Positions 1 to 10,782 of a stretch of 64,000 nt of DNA are shown here, in pieces. Both the position numbers and the translations under genes were made by a program. This DNA is from Parietaria judaica (taxonomy: Eukaryota; Streptophyta; Magnoliopsida; Rosales; Urticaceae): assembly GCA_954871525.1 (NCBI GenBank), contig OX940869.1, positions 16,582,001 through 16,646,000 of the forward strand, in the 5' to 3' direction. The notes below the pieces were generated by a model. The model was not told the DNA's origin and searched no databases. It saw only the letters and a list, made by a program, of their open reading frames with translations. The first letter of the stretch is position 1; every line of letters begins with the position of its first letter.

Positions 1-37
1 ATCAATTCAATAAATAAATAGTCATATGTAACAATAA
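1..37. other. Left flank with 9-bp target duplication
   Basis: Short AT-rich flank. Bases 29-37 read taacaataa and are repeated exactly at 5332-5340, on the other side of the element starting at 38. This is the target-site duplication of the Mutator-like hairpin element. Nothing else is visible here. Confidence 0.85.
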
Positions 38-3000
38 GGGTAAATTGCGGCTAATGTATCCAATGTTTTATTGGCTACGGATTATGTACCCAATGTTTAT
101 TTTCGACGGCTAATGTACTTAAAGTTTATTCCGTTAGATTTTTCGTGTTTTCCGTCACTTGACCGTCAGCGAGTGATTTCTCCTCTATACGTACAGTTTT
201 TTTTATTATTTATTTTTGGCATAACTCCCTCATTTTTTATCCAAATTTTATGCACGACCTATGGTTGGAAAGATAAGAGATAGATATACAACTTTCGTGT
301 TTTAAGTTTTGTAAAAAAAGTAAAAAAAATACGAAATTTAAATTTCAACGTAAAACCGGACATTAGTGTAATGCAAAATATTTGTTTCGAGAAAATTTTA
401 ATGTACTTAATGACTTTTTCTGATGAAACGGAAAACTTAAAAGTTGTAGATAATTCTTTATCTTTTTAACGGTAGTTTATTTATAAAATTTGGACACAAA
501 ATGAGTGAGATATGCCAAAAAAACAAAGTTTTGGCACATCACATCTTTCATATTTTTGGCATAACTCAGTCATTTTGTGTCCAAAATTTATAAATAAACT
601 ATCATTAAAAAGATAAAAGATTGATCTATAACTTTGTAGTTTTACGTTTCATCAGAAAAAGTCATTAAATATATTAAAATTTGCTCAAAACAAATATTTT
701 GCATTACCCTAATGTCTAGTTTTATGTAATGACCCGATTTTCTCACACCTAGAACCGTAAGGAATACTAGATTGTATCTTTGGGTTACAAGGTACATTTT
801 GATGATAAATGAGTGATAAGTTATGGATGATATTTATTGTGAGTGTCTATATGTTATGCATTTAAAAATTTGATGGACGGAAAATAATTTCCGTAAGACA
901 CAAGTAATGTTACTCCCGCTATGTTTGCTAGTACTACCGCTATGCCGCTAGTACTTCCCGCTATGTTTGCTAGTACTACCGCTATGCCGCTAATACTTTC
1001 TGCTATGTTTGTTAGTACTAGCGCTATGCCGCTAGTACTCCCTCTATGCTTGTTAGCACTCCCGCTAGTCATTTCGGGATCCGCATAAGATACTCATTAA
1101 GGCAGGGTTAATATAAAAGCTTTTGGAATTGGAAGAATGATGTCTCGTATCAATAAATTTCTATGAGTAAGAAACGATACCGAGAAATAAAGAGAGAAAA
1201 TGTATGATATAAACCATTTCATAATGAGGGGAAAATATGATTTAAATTTTAAACAAAGTATCTTCAAAGTTTACTAAAAAGTCAACTAGGCCGGAATGAA
1301 TATTTTCAAGTCCCGGATGAAACCAAAAATATCATTTTTGGAATCTACATGAAAAATTATTGTGGCCCAAAATTTCATTAAGGTCCTTAACATTTAAATT
1401 AAAAATTTCATTAAGGTCCTTAACTTTTAGAAAAGTTGCACTATGGCCCAAAATTGCCAAAAAGTTGTAATTATGCCCGTAATCCGATTTTCAACATTCT
1501 AAACTCATCCTTGATGTCCATACACGTGCTCAAAACTTCATGTATGCTGAAATTTGAATAAAGTCTCTCTTAGAAATCAAAAGAAGCATTAATGTCATTT
1601 TGTCTTATATGCTTGTCTTATACACCTCCCAAATGAACCAATGGTCTCATAGGAGTGCATGGCAGCAATGATAAGATTATAATACAGCCCCAATAAGCCT
1701 CCCATCAGCAAAAGAAATCCAATAGATGGCTGGAGTGGTTTACAAGATAACCTAGAACCAATAGGAAGCTTTTACAGTGAATGATTACACTCAATAGTTA
1801 ATGGAAGTGCATTTTTCTCTCCCTCTTCAAACAATCCGACACCCACACTCCATTCTAAGATCAGAAAATACACTCTCTCATCACCTCTCTCTCTCTCTCT
1901 AAGAAACCCTAAGAGAATAGCCTTGAAGAACACCTCAAAAATCAACTTTTCCAAGAAGAAGAAAGGGGTAAGAACACCTCTTGCATGTAGATTTCCCTAA
2001 CGTTTTTCTCTCTGAAATTTATGCTCATTTTTACTACATCTTGTTTTGTTCTAAGGCCACGAAATCATGGAGAAATAGTCGTGAAGATCCGATCTCAAAC
2101 GCCCCATTTATCCCTCAAACCGTGTCATTGCTCAAAGTTCCAAAGAAAGAGGTAAGGAAACCTCTTGCATGTTGATTTTCTTCATGGCCATAGGATATGA
2201 ACTTATGTTCATAATGTTTTCTATATCCTAGCTCAAAATCCAGCATTCTCTAGGCTAAGGTCGTTGTGAAGAGCACCTAAGTTTCCAACTACACAAGTAT
2301 TAACTTTGTTGGAGAAAAACTCAAGGAAGGTATAATCTTCAAACTATAAACCCTCATTCTTTTGATGAATGGTTGTCATACTAAGTTTCATGCTTATTTA
2401 TGAATTAAGTAAGACATGCATGAATGGTTTTGTGTATTTTCATAAATTTGGCCCAAGAGCCTTATGTTTGTTGATGATTGAATGACATGCATGTTGCTGA
2501 AATTAGGGTTTTGATGAAGTCCGATTTTGTAGGGGTCTTAACCAGAACAAATGAACTCCAAATACAAAAAATGACCTATTTATAGATAGATCTATGTGTC
2601 TAGTATAACATACTGAAAATTTGGAGCCTTTCAAGTTTTTAGTTTTAACATATGAGTCGTGCACTATTCGTGCGCAAAATTGTTTTCACTTCCAGGCAGA
2701 TCTGGAAGTTTGGATTTAGAACACATTTTTCACCAACCTAATATTATTATAAATTCTTATAAAAATTATATGATATAGGTATATTACTTATTGAATTAAT
2801 ATAGTTGGTTTTACTGAAAAATATACTCCGGTTAGTTCAAAACAATTCACGGAGTAATGACATGCAAATCTGTTTTCGGTTTTAAACAGATTATGAACTA
2901 TGTTAGTAAAATGCTTTAAACGATGATCTATAGTTTATATTTTGGTGGGATAAAAATATATGTTATACTTAAAGTTAGTTAAAGAGACATAGGAATTGGT

Positions 3001-5331
3001 TTTGTTCCAAAACAAGCCCTGATTGATTTTATAAAAATCACACACCGGAGGTCGCAAATTGTTTTTTTATAAATAAGGGCAGATTTGAGTTCATGCTTAA
3101 AAATACATATATATGATTTACCAAGGGATTTTATTTTCAGGAAATGAACTAAATACTTGATAAATGTTAAGTTTAGAGCAATCACAATTGGTTGTATGTT
3201 AAAACGAGTTTTTGTTTACCGGATAGAGGTTATAAAGTAAGCATATACCAGCTATTCTACCATTTGAGGTAGAATTGTGACCCGAACAATAAAATAGTTT
3301 CAATTTCAAGTAATGGGGCTATGATATTAAAAATAAAACACAGAGGTTAAGATAATAACCTAGGAGCTCTAAATAATTTACGATTATGAAAATGATCACA
3401 CAGAGTTTGTTTCAGACTTTCAAGATAAAGGCTATGTTTACGAAATATGATAATACAAAACTCAATGAGTTATTAATGAAAGGAATAGTTTCTATTTAAA
3501 TAGATACGAATCTTAAATGATGATTCTACGACATGAAAATACTTGTACACTTACTTGAAGTTAAGTCGTACAATATTACGTAGATCTTTAAACAAAGGAA
3601 TGTGTGGATACAAAATCGGATAGTGTTGAAACCTTAGTGCCCTAGAATTCCAGCAACGTTGAGCATGCATGTAAACCTTGATCCAAAAGACTGACGAGTC
3701 GTCTGGTCGGATTAAACAGGGAAGTAGGGTGTCCATAAGTGTGATAGGCTATAGCTTGAAGTGCAGCGAGGACACCAGGTGAGTACAGATCTCACTACAG
3801 CATGAATAGTTTTCAAATGAAAAGATAAAATATGTCAAGACATGAATATATGTGATGTTTGGGAGCATTGACTCCGATGCATGAATGATTGATTGGGAGC
3901 ATTGACTCCAAGGCATGAATGATTGATATGTGTGGTCCTTGATGGACATTGATATGATTATATGGATCATTGTGAATCCTATGATGTTAATGTATCATGT
4001 TATTCGAAGTGTTGATATTGAAAAAAAAAAAGAATGTATGATGGGAAGAATGATTGAATGAGCTTTGATTTATGTCATAATGCATGTAGGCATAATAGGG
4101 TCACCTTAATTAACAAAGATGACCAATGTTTTCAAAGCTCGTGTCGTGCCACCCGATCGGGGTATAAACATGTTATGAATGGGGCTTTAAGCCCAATGTC
4201 GTGTTGGCTGGGGACCTTGCAACCCTCAGACCATCTGCGGTTGCGCGCAAAAAGGGCACGTACACGTATGAGTGATCACCAGGCAAGACAGGGCCAATCC
4301 CTTGAGCCACTTAAAGGAAAAGAAAGGAAATGTTTTCAAAAGTAACCCAATAATATAGCATAATTGGACATACATATATGCATGATTGACATATGTTTTT
4401 GTGAGGATAATGTCCGTACTCGCTGAGCGTAAGCTCACGTAATATGTGTTCATGTTGTAGGTAAAAAACCCATGGCATGATTTTGTTATGGTGGACTCGC
4501 GAAGGAATGGTGATGCGCGCGGTGGTTATGGGTTAGGATGGGTAACCGCTAAAGTTTCCGCATGTTTTGATGAACAAGGTAATTGACGTATGTTTTATTA
4601 ACTACGGTTTATGTTTTGGGATTATGGTATTATATTACCTCCCTATGTTAAGAATTTACGTATGAAATGATTGTCTCGGGTTCGCAATCCGAGTCAATAA
4701 GTATGAAGAATTATATTGGATTTTTCAAAAATGATTTTGGTAAACTATTTAATAAGCCTTCAAAGTTTTATGAAGGTCTCATGTTTTTTTTTTTTGAAGA
4801 TTTCCAATAATGGTCGTTTTGAATATTTTATGCTAAAGCATTGATCTTAAATTTCTTATAGGAAGTTTAAGACGTACGTGCTTAGGTGCACAAGTGAGAT
4901 GATGTTTTAAAAGAAAAATATATTCCTAAATTTTCGTAACAAAGAGCTTTTATGAAATCTAAAGAAAGTAAGTAAGTGAGTTTAAGTCGTAGCGGACGGC
5001 GCTAGGCCGGGTCGTTACATTTTACGTTGTAATTGAAATTTCAAATATTTTAAAACTTTTTTTTTACAAAAATTAAAACACCAAAGTTGTAGATCTATCT
5101 CTTATCTTTCCAACCATAGGTCGTGCATAAATTTTGGGTAAAAAATGAGTGAGTTATGTAAAAATTACGAAAATTGTACAGATAGAGGAGGAATCATCCC
5201 TGACGGTCAAGTGACGGAAAACACGAAAAATCTAACGGAATAAACTTTCTGTACATTAGCCTTTGAAAATAAACATTGGTTACATAATCCGCAGCCGATC
5301 AAACATTGGGTACATTAGCCGCAATTTACCC
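38..5331. mobile_element. Hairpin (foldback) Mutator-like element, non-autonomous, split by a solo LTR
   Basis: The first bases (gggtaaattgcggctaatgt) return in reverse complement at 5312-5331, and the match continues inward for several hundred bases on both sides. Without the nested LTR (725-5019 plus one 5-bp duplication) the element is about 1 kb and almost wholly palindromic, with its centre near 535. An exact 9-bp duplication (taacaataa) flanks it, a length typical of Mutator-like elements. It has no transposase coding region, so it would need a transposase in trans. The short open frames inside it overlap the inverted repeats and resemble no protein I know. The hairpin structure and duplication are seen directly; the superfamily follows from duplication length and long inverted repeats. 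Confidence 0.85.
725..5019 (+). mobile_element. 4.3-kb solo LTR of a Tekay/Del-type Ty3/gypsy element
   Basis: It starts tgtaatgacccg and ends cgggtcgttaca, a near-perfect terminal inverted repeat with TG/CA ends, and is flanked by the 5-bp duplication tttta (720-724 and 5020-5024). No primer-binding site, polypurine tract or protein domain is present inside, so it is a single LTR left after recombination. Two inner blocks match the LTR of the minus-strand gypsy element at 24636-31857: the block near 3777-3805 (caggtgagtacagatctcac) and the block near 4415-4470 (cgctgagcgtaagctcacgt, then gtaggtaaaaaacc). These shared blocks place it in the same lineage. A CT-rich run and repeated short exon-like leader sequences near 1880-2170 may mark the transcript start. 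It is unusually long for an LTR. Confidence 0.85.
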
Positions 5332-5340
5332 TAACAATAA

Positions 5341-6368
5341 TAAACGAATGTTATTTATACTACTTTCTCTCAAGTTTGATTGTAAATATTTTACAATACA
5401 AGTCTAAAGTTGAGTTTATCAACCATAGCTCTTGGAAGATAGTTTTACTAAAGATATTAACAATTTGGAGTCGAATAACAGCAGATTAGTTGACTGATTT
5501 TGCTATTGTCTTTTCATAAAAATAAAATGTTAATGAATTTCGATGTGTGTGGTGCGATCACAATGAAGTAGCTTATCCATTTTGTGCTCGAGTAAGAGAG
5601 TAAATGATCATCGTGATTGCACGGCCACAAAAATGTTGCATATTGTACTCGAGTATCATAAATAGGTGAAGAAATATATTCTGGTTTATTGAGAAATTTT
5701 AAAAGTGCAAAGGAAGCTAATTAGGTCGAGTTCAATGTACAAGTAGGTAGTGGTTTCTTTTAAGACGTTACTGTTTCGAGGGTGGAAGAAATAAATTGTT
5801 ATTACCCTAGCGTTTCTATAGGTATAGAGGACCGAAGGATATGTACACATGTGGAAAAGTTGCGGTGAGCAAGAAGATAAAAATCCCATTGAAATGTGTC
5901 CAGATCAATTGAAAGATCTCTGATCGTTATACCAAAGCATGATGAACACACACAAAACAAAGCACTCAATCTCTCACATTCACACGCTTTAGTGGAAGGG
6001 AGAATAACACATCAAGATAATAGGAAGACTAAATCAAATTATTTCCTTTAAATAGTTATTAATTAAGAGTTTTTTTTATTATTAATTGTATGATATATAT
6101 CTTATTTTAAGAATCTTTTATTCTTACGACAGAGGCGCATTGATTTGATGTAACAGTTTCGTAATGTAGGAATGAATTATTTCGAAGGGAAATACGCCTA
6201 TGATTGTTGGTCAGAGACGGGAGATAAGGGAATTTGAAAAACTGCTAGAGCTAAGATTGATAGTAAAAATGAAGAGCCTGAAAGGATCTTGTAAAAATCT
6301 TGAGCATCGAGGGAACAAGTCCGCTAAGATGAGTTCAAGCTTGAGGACATGCTTAATTTGAAAGGTAA
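5341..6368. other. Intergenic DNA between the hairpin element and CACTA-1
   Basis: AT-rich DNA. Apart from the copia RNase H relic at 5395-5575 I see no coding region. The part from 6120 to 6365 has a more balanced composition and could be eroded retrotransposon coding sequence, but no domain can be named. Confidence 0.5.
5395..5575 (-). pseudogene. Relic of Ty1/copia RNase H C-terminus
   Basis: Read on the minus strand, bases 5470-5399 give QIVNIFSKTIFQELWLINST. This matches the conserved end of copia polyproteins (family pattern Q-x-ADIFTK-x-L-x-x-x-x-F-E-x-L). Upstream, bases near 5570-5525 give CDRTTHIEIH followed by a stop and HF, matching the family pattern T-K-H-I-E-x-D-x-H-F. Stops and frameshifts lie between the blocks, and no LTR or other domain is seen. 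It is a short decayed fragment with no function expected. The call rests on two short motif matches only. Confidence 0.45.
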
Positions 6369-6389
6369 CAATACTACAAATATGGGATT

Positions 6390-6738
6390 ATACGACGGAG
6401 ATTCCACTACGCAAGACAAAAAGCGTAGTTGGAAGTCAAGTTTCGACGATGAAAATTATTATGCGTAGTCGGATTTAAAAAAAATAAAATAGACTTTCGA
6501 CTACGCAAATTTTTATGTGTCGTCGGAATCATATATTCGCAACGGCGAACTAATATTAGCCGCGGCGAACAGTGTTCCAACTACGCACATATATGAGTAT
6601 CGTCTGGATGGGTTTTAGGAAGCAAGTATCGCCGCGGCTAGTTAATATGTGCCACGGCGGGTAGTGTTCCAACTACGCATACATTAGTGTCGTCGGGGTG
6701 GAAAACGACCTTCATGTCCAACGACATTTTTTAGTGTC
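6390..6738. repeat. CACTA-1 left subterminal repeat array
   Basis: Repeated short hairpin motifs such as gactacgca, tgcgtagtcgg and acgacatttttt, together with copies of gccgcggc and gccacggcgg. The array continues on the far side of the nested solo LTR, at 8508-8565. In En/Spm elements such arrays are binding sites for the TNPA-type protein. Here that role is inferred from position and repetition. Confidence 0.8.
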
Positions 6739-8502
6739 TGTTAATGCGTAAAAATGGCTTTAACTTAGAGTCGGATCCAAGGTTCGGGTCCCGAGATTGA
6801 CCCGCTGAACACAAGGATGATTGAATGCTGAGTCAATGCGGGTTGACTGTTGATCGTCAAAGTTGGAGGCGATTCCGTCGTCTTGGATGAGTCTCCGGGC
6901 TGTCGTTGACGATCCTCGGCGAACTTCCTTGGTGGTGGCGAAGTCCGGTTCACGGCGAAGCTCCTCGTCCGGGCGGAGTCCTTGTCTTGGCGATGTCCTC
7001 TTCTGGGCGAACTCCGGTCTTGATGAAGCTCCGTGCTAATCTTGATGATTCTTCGTGCTTTTCCTTCCTTGGCGAACTCTTATGGCAAGGGAGGACCTGC
7101 AAAAAAGGGTAGAGTGGGCCCGTGCCCCGTCGCTTATGGTTGGACGAGGCTGCCTACGTATCTCTGTTTAAGAGAATAAGGTCCCACATAGTTCGGGGTA
7201 GAATGACGATGTGGTTTTGCTCGTCGGAAGTGCGGATGTTGGCGGCGCGGGGGTGACCCTTGGCCGTATGGCTGGGTATTACCGGAGTGATGTATTCTTC
7301 GTCGACCTCGTTGGTGTTGGCGAAGGCCTTAACCTGACGAGGGATGCTCCTTGTCGACCTTGTCGGGGTAGGTGGCCTCGTGTAACGAGGGGCCTTATCC
7401 TGACGAAGGGACGCTCCTTCCTCTATCGACCTCGCAGGTGGTAGCGTGGTTACCCACCTGGCGAGGGACGCCTTAGCTGACTCGTCAAACAACCTTTCTT
7501 CTCAGGCCTAAGACTCTGCTTCTAGATCGATCTCAGTTCTTATTCAAGCCCTTTCCTCCTTAAGAGTGGGTGAATTTTCTAGAGAGAGAAAGCTAGAGAG
7601 AGAAGCTCTGGAGAAAGTTGTGAGTGAGTGTGGAAATGAGGGGGAGAATGATCCTACTTATAGGAAAACCAACTCCCTGAAATTGCACTTCCTACGGGCC
7701 TGCGAATTCCTTGATAACTGCACCTTCAGGGGTCTGCGAATTCCCTGAATATTGCACCTCCAGGGGCTTGCGAGTTTCTCCTCTGCAAAAGGGGTCGTCG
7801 GTGCTTCTTGATTCGTCTTTGATGTCTTCGGGTTGTCCGCGAGTCCGCTTGTTGTGTTCGGGGAAATCCGGAGGATTTCCCGGAGATCTTCGTGGGCTCG
7901 GATCTCCTCGTCATGTGGAATGATTACAAGTTACGCCCTCGTCAAGTTATGATGAGGGGGCTTGTCACCTTGCTGCCTTGTTGGCTTGTCGCCTTGTTGC
8001 CTTGTCGGCTTGTCGCTTCGTCGGCTTGTCGCCTCGTCGGCTAGTCGCCTCGTCGGCTAGTCGCCTCGTCGGCTAGTCGCCTCGTCGGCTAGTCGCCTCG
8101 TCGGCTTGTCGCCTCGTCGCCTCGTCGCCTCGTCGGCTTGTCGCCTCGTCGCCTCGTCGGCTTGTCGCCTCGTCGGCTTGTCGCCTCGTCGCCTCGTCGG
8201 CTTGTCGCCTCGTCGGCTTGTCGCCTCGTCGGCTCGTCGGCTTGTCGCCTCGTCGGCTTGTCGCCTCGTCGGCTTGTCGCCTCGTCACCTCGTCGGCTTG
8301 TCGCCTCGTCGGCTTCGTCGGCTTGTCGCCTCGTCGCCTTTTAGACCCCGGGCCTCGCCAATGTCTTAGTTCTTCGGTCCTGGGCTTTTGGCGTTGGTGA
8401 TGGGCCTTGACTTACCATGACAGGCTTTGACTTTTCTTAACGGGCTTTGACCTTTGCCAAAGGGGGCCCAGTTTTTATATGTTACAAAAAATGCACATAA
8501 CA
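6739..8502. mobile_element. Solo LTR inserted in the CACTA-1 left subterminal array
   Basis: Starts tgttaatgcg and ends cacataaca, and is flanked by the exact 5-bp duplication gtgtc (6734-6738 and 8503-8507). Removing it restores a CACTA hairpin (acgac, a T run, then gtgtcgttgg), which confirms the boundaries. It is GC-rich, unlike the surrounding DNA. It contains a gaggctgcctacgtatc block near 7148, a block type I associate with plant LTRs, and a CTCG/GTCG minisatellite. No protein domain is present, and the open frames on both strands come from the repeat. The lineage is not determined. Confidence 0.85.
7968..8340. repeat. GC-rich minisatellite with 8/16-bp unit
   Basis: About 370 bases built from the alternating units gcctcgtc and ggcttgtc or ggctagtc. 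The common 16-mer is gcctcgtcggcttgtc. Because units are multiples of 8 and few stops occur, long open frames appear on both strands; these are repeat artefacts. It lies wholly inside the solo LTR at 6739-8502. Confidence 0.9.
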
Positions 8503-8507
8503 GTGTC

Positions 8508-9188
8508 GTTGGGATGACTCGCCACGGCTAACTTAAGCTAGCCGCGGCGAAAGTCGTGTTTTAACCCAAACTCGAGCCGCAAACACTCATTTCGCACGAA
8601 TCCTAGTTTCTTTCTCTCTTTCTCACCTTTTCCCGCCGCCGCGACCTCGACCCATTCTCCTTCGCCCGCCGTCGCTTGCCGTCGCCCGCCGTCTCAAGGT
8701 TAGGCTTTGAATTTTTGTGTTTTTGTTTGAATTTGTAGGCTTTTGCGATTTTTGGGGTTGATAATTTTGGGGGATTTTTTTTTAATGATTTTCTGCGATT
8801 TTGTTTATGTGAATTGTGATTTTGTTGATGATTTTGCGATTTTGATTATTTTTAGGGTCGATGATTTTTAGGGTTGAAATTGTGAATTGTGATTATGTTT
8901 TGAAATTGTGAATTTGATTAGGTTTTTAAATTGTGATTAGGTTTTGGAATTGTGAATTGTGATTAGGTTTTGAAATTGTGAATTGTGATTATGTTTTGGA
9001 ATTGTGAATTGTGATTAGGTTTTGAAATTGTGAATTAATTTAGTTTAGGAATTGTGAATTGATTTTGTTTAGGAATTGTGATTAAGCTGATTTTTAATGC
9101 GAATTGATTTTGGTTTTGAAATTTAGTTTATGTTTTGGTTTGAATTCTGTGAAATTAATATATGCTATTTTTTTTTCATCAGATTTCA
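8508..9188 (+). promoter_or_regulatory. CACTA-1 gene 1 leader: last subterminal repeats, 5' UTR and first intron
   Basis: The left array ends with gccacggct and gccgcggcga motifs near 8565. A pyrimidine-rich stretch (8590-8640) and a GC-rich stretch of gccgtcgcc units follow, as in a 5' UTR. A splice donor is likely at 8699 (caag|gttagg) and an acceptor at 9182 (ttttcatcag), giving a leader intron of about 484 bp. The intron holds an irregular tandem repeat of about 34 bp (8870-9080; gaaattgtgaattgtgatta). Splice sites are inferred from consensus only. The second module has the same arrangement, a leader intron ending just before its ATG. Confidence 0.5.
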
Positions 9189-9506
9189 ATGGCGCCTAAA
9201 ATAAAACGAGGTATTAGGAAAGAAACGGCGAAACGGGGAAAGCACTGGAACATTGAAACGCCCGATGACGAGGTCAATGAAACGGTTCCTCCGCCTCCGC
9301 CGCCGCATATGCCCTTAATGACGGAAGCGGAAAAGAACCGTTACAATAAGATATGCACGCAGAAACTTTGCTCCGAGCGTGGTTTCACTAAATTACCGCT
9401 CGCTTCGAATGCGTTGAATGACCTCGTCAATGCCAATTATCAACGCCGGGGTTGGCTAAATTATATGCTCGAGCCAAAGAACACGACGTATACAAGCACA
9501 GCGTAA
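9189..9506 (+). CDS. Short ORF at the start of CACTA-1 gene 1; possible plant transposon-protein fragment
   Basis: Frame of about 105 residues starting at ATG 9189, just after a probable splice acceptor. It begins MAPKIKRG (basic), has a proline run near residue 40 (ETVPPPPPPH), and then a conserved-looking part with CSERGF and RRGWLNYM. ERGF followed by RGW at this spacing recalls the putative plant transposon protein domain (Transposase_32 type), but the match is short and I would not name a function. It ends about 220 bases before the TNP2 start. It may be a captured fragment, a separate exon, or the truncated start of another transposon protein. No catalytic residues are recognisable. Confidence 0.4.
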   Translation: MAPKIKRGIRKETAKRGKHWNIETPDDEVNETVPPPPPPHMPLMTEAEKNRYNKICTQKLCSERGFTKLPLASNALNDLVNANYQRRGWLNYMLEPKNTTYTSTA

Positions 9507-9724
9507 ATTGCCGTGGCTGATATCGCAGATCTGAGATTTTAAAACTCTTAATTAGGATTTCCTTTCACTTATTTCTCTATACACTCCACATACACAATCC
9601 ATTTCACACTTAGTCAACTAAGGCGACTTGGTTGAAGGATTTCAGCTTTGTCTTCTCGGCTTGTCTATGGGAAAGAAATGTATTATTTCTCAAAATTCCG
9701 GATCTTGTTAAATAGATTTGCATT

Positions 9725-10782
9725 ATGTCTTCTAGAGAATGGATGAAGGCAAATAGATTGAGCGATGCTTACCGTCGAGGTGTTAAAGAGTTTTCGGATT
9801 TTGTTAAATTAAAATATGGAAAAGGAGAATTTATTCGGTGTCCATGTCTCATATGTGGAAATTTAGTTTCAAAATCTATGGAGGATGTCGAATCGCACTT
9901 ATTTGCGTTTGGTATAATGAGTTCATATGATCATTGGTACTTTCACGGGGAAAAAATTCGTGGTAGAAGAGTCGATGATTATGTAGAAGAACAAGACGTC
10001 GAAGAGGATGACGTGGACGGTTTGTTGAAATGCGCCGAAGAGGATTTTGTGGGAAGACCGGAGTTATTTGAGTCGATGGTGGATGATTTAGAAGCTCCTT
10101 TGTTTGATGGGTGTAAGAGTTTGAAAGTAGGGTTATTGGTGACGTTTTCATTTAAAGGCGGCAGGAGGTTGTTCAAATACTAGCTTTACGCAATTGTTGA
10201 AAGCCATTCGGGATGTGCTTCCGGAGGGAAATAGAGTGCCTTTATCCATGTATGACGCAAAGAAGACGTTGGGGTTGTTAGGTCTGAAGTTCGATAAGCT
10301 TCATGCATGTCCAAAGGATTGCGTACTGTACATGAATGAGCATGAATATTTAATGGAATGTCAGGTCTGCAGTGAGTCAAGGTTGAAGATAGGGAAGAAG
10401 CCTCAAGACAATGTCAAAGGGGTTCCACAAAAAAGTATTATGGTACATTCCCCCGTTGCCGTGCTTTAAACGCATGTTTAACAATCCCACTCACGCGAAG
10501 AACATGATTTGGCATTCAAAAAACCGCAGTAAAGATGGCGTTATAAGACACTCCGTTGATGCTTTACAGTGGAAATCTTTTCAGCGCAGATCAAAGGAAT
10601 TTGCGTCTCGGTTTGGCCACCGATGAGATGAATCCATTTCGTAACATGAGTAGTCGATATAGTGTTTGGCCGGTAATACTCATCAACTACAACCTCCCTC
10701 CGAAACTGTGTATGAAGTGGAAGTTCTTAATATTGACGCTTTTAATTTCGGGACCGAGCCAATCGGGAAATGACATCGATGT
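9725..10782 (+). pseudogene. TNP2-type CACTA transposase, N-terminal half, frameshifted
   Basis: TNP2 is the catalytic transposase that cuts En/Spm element ends. The first ATG (9725) begins MSSREWMKANRLSDAY, the Transposase-associated domain, with its Cys cluster IRCPCLICGN near residue 40. After a frameshift near 10145 the reading continues with LLKAIRDVLPEGNRVPLS and KLHACPKDCVLY (TNP2 core with Cys residues). A second frameshift follows at an A run near 10430, then VLWYIPPLPCFKRMF and WHSKNRSKDGVIRHSVDA. A third lies near 10570, then LRLGLATDEMNPFRNMSS and SGPSQSGNDID. The protein is cut at GNDID by the solo LTR at 10783. Domain order and motifs leave little doubt about the family, and the frameshifts show it is inactive. 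Confidence 0.88.

Noticed and set aside
71..283. 70-residue frame in the left arm of the hairpin element
   Set aside because: It lies in an inverted-repeat arm, has no domain, and the matching right arm does not keep it open.
7968..8340. CRISPR-like array
   Set aside because: Units are contiguous 8/16-bp tandem repeats without unique spacers, in a plant transposon.
8073..8400. Long overlapping open frames on both strands rich in Arg/Ser/Leu
   Set aside because: They come from a 16-bp GC minisatellite inside a solo LTR; unit length and lack of stop words explain them.
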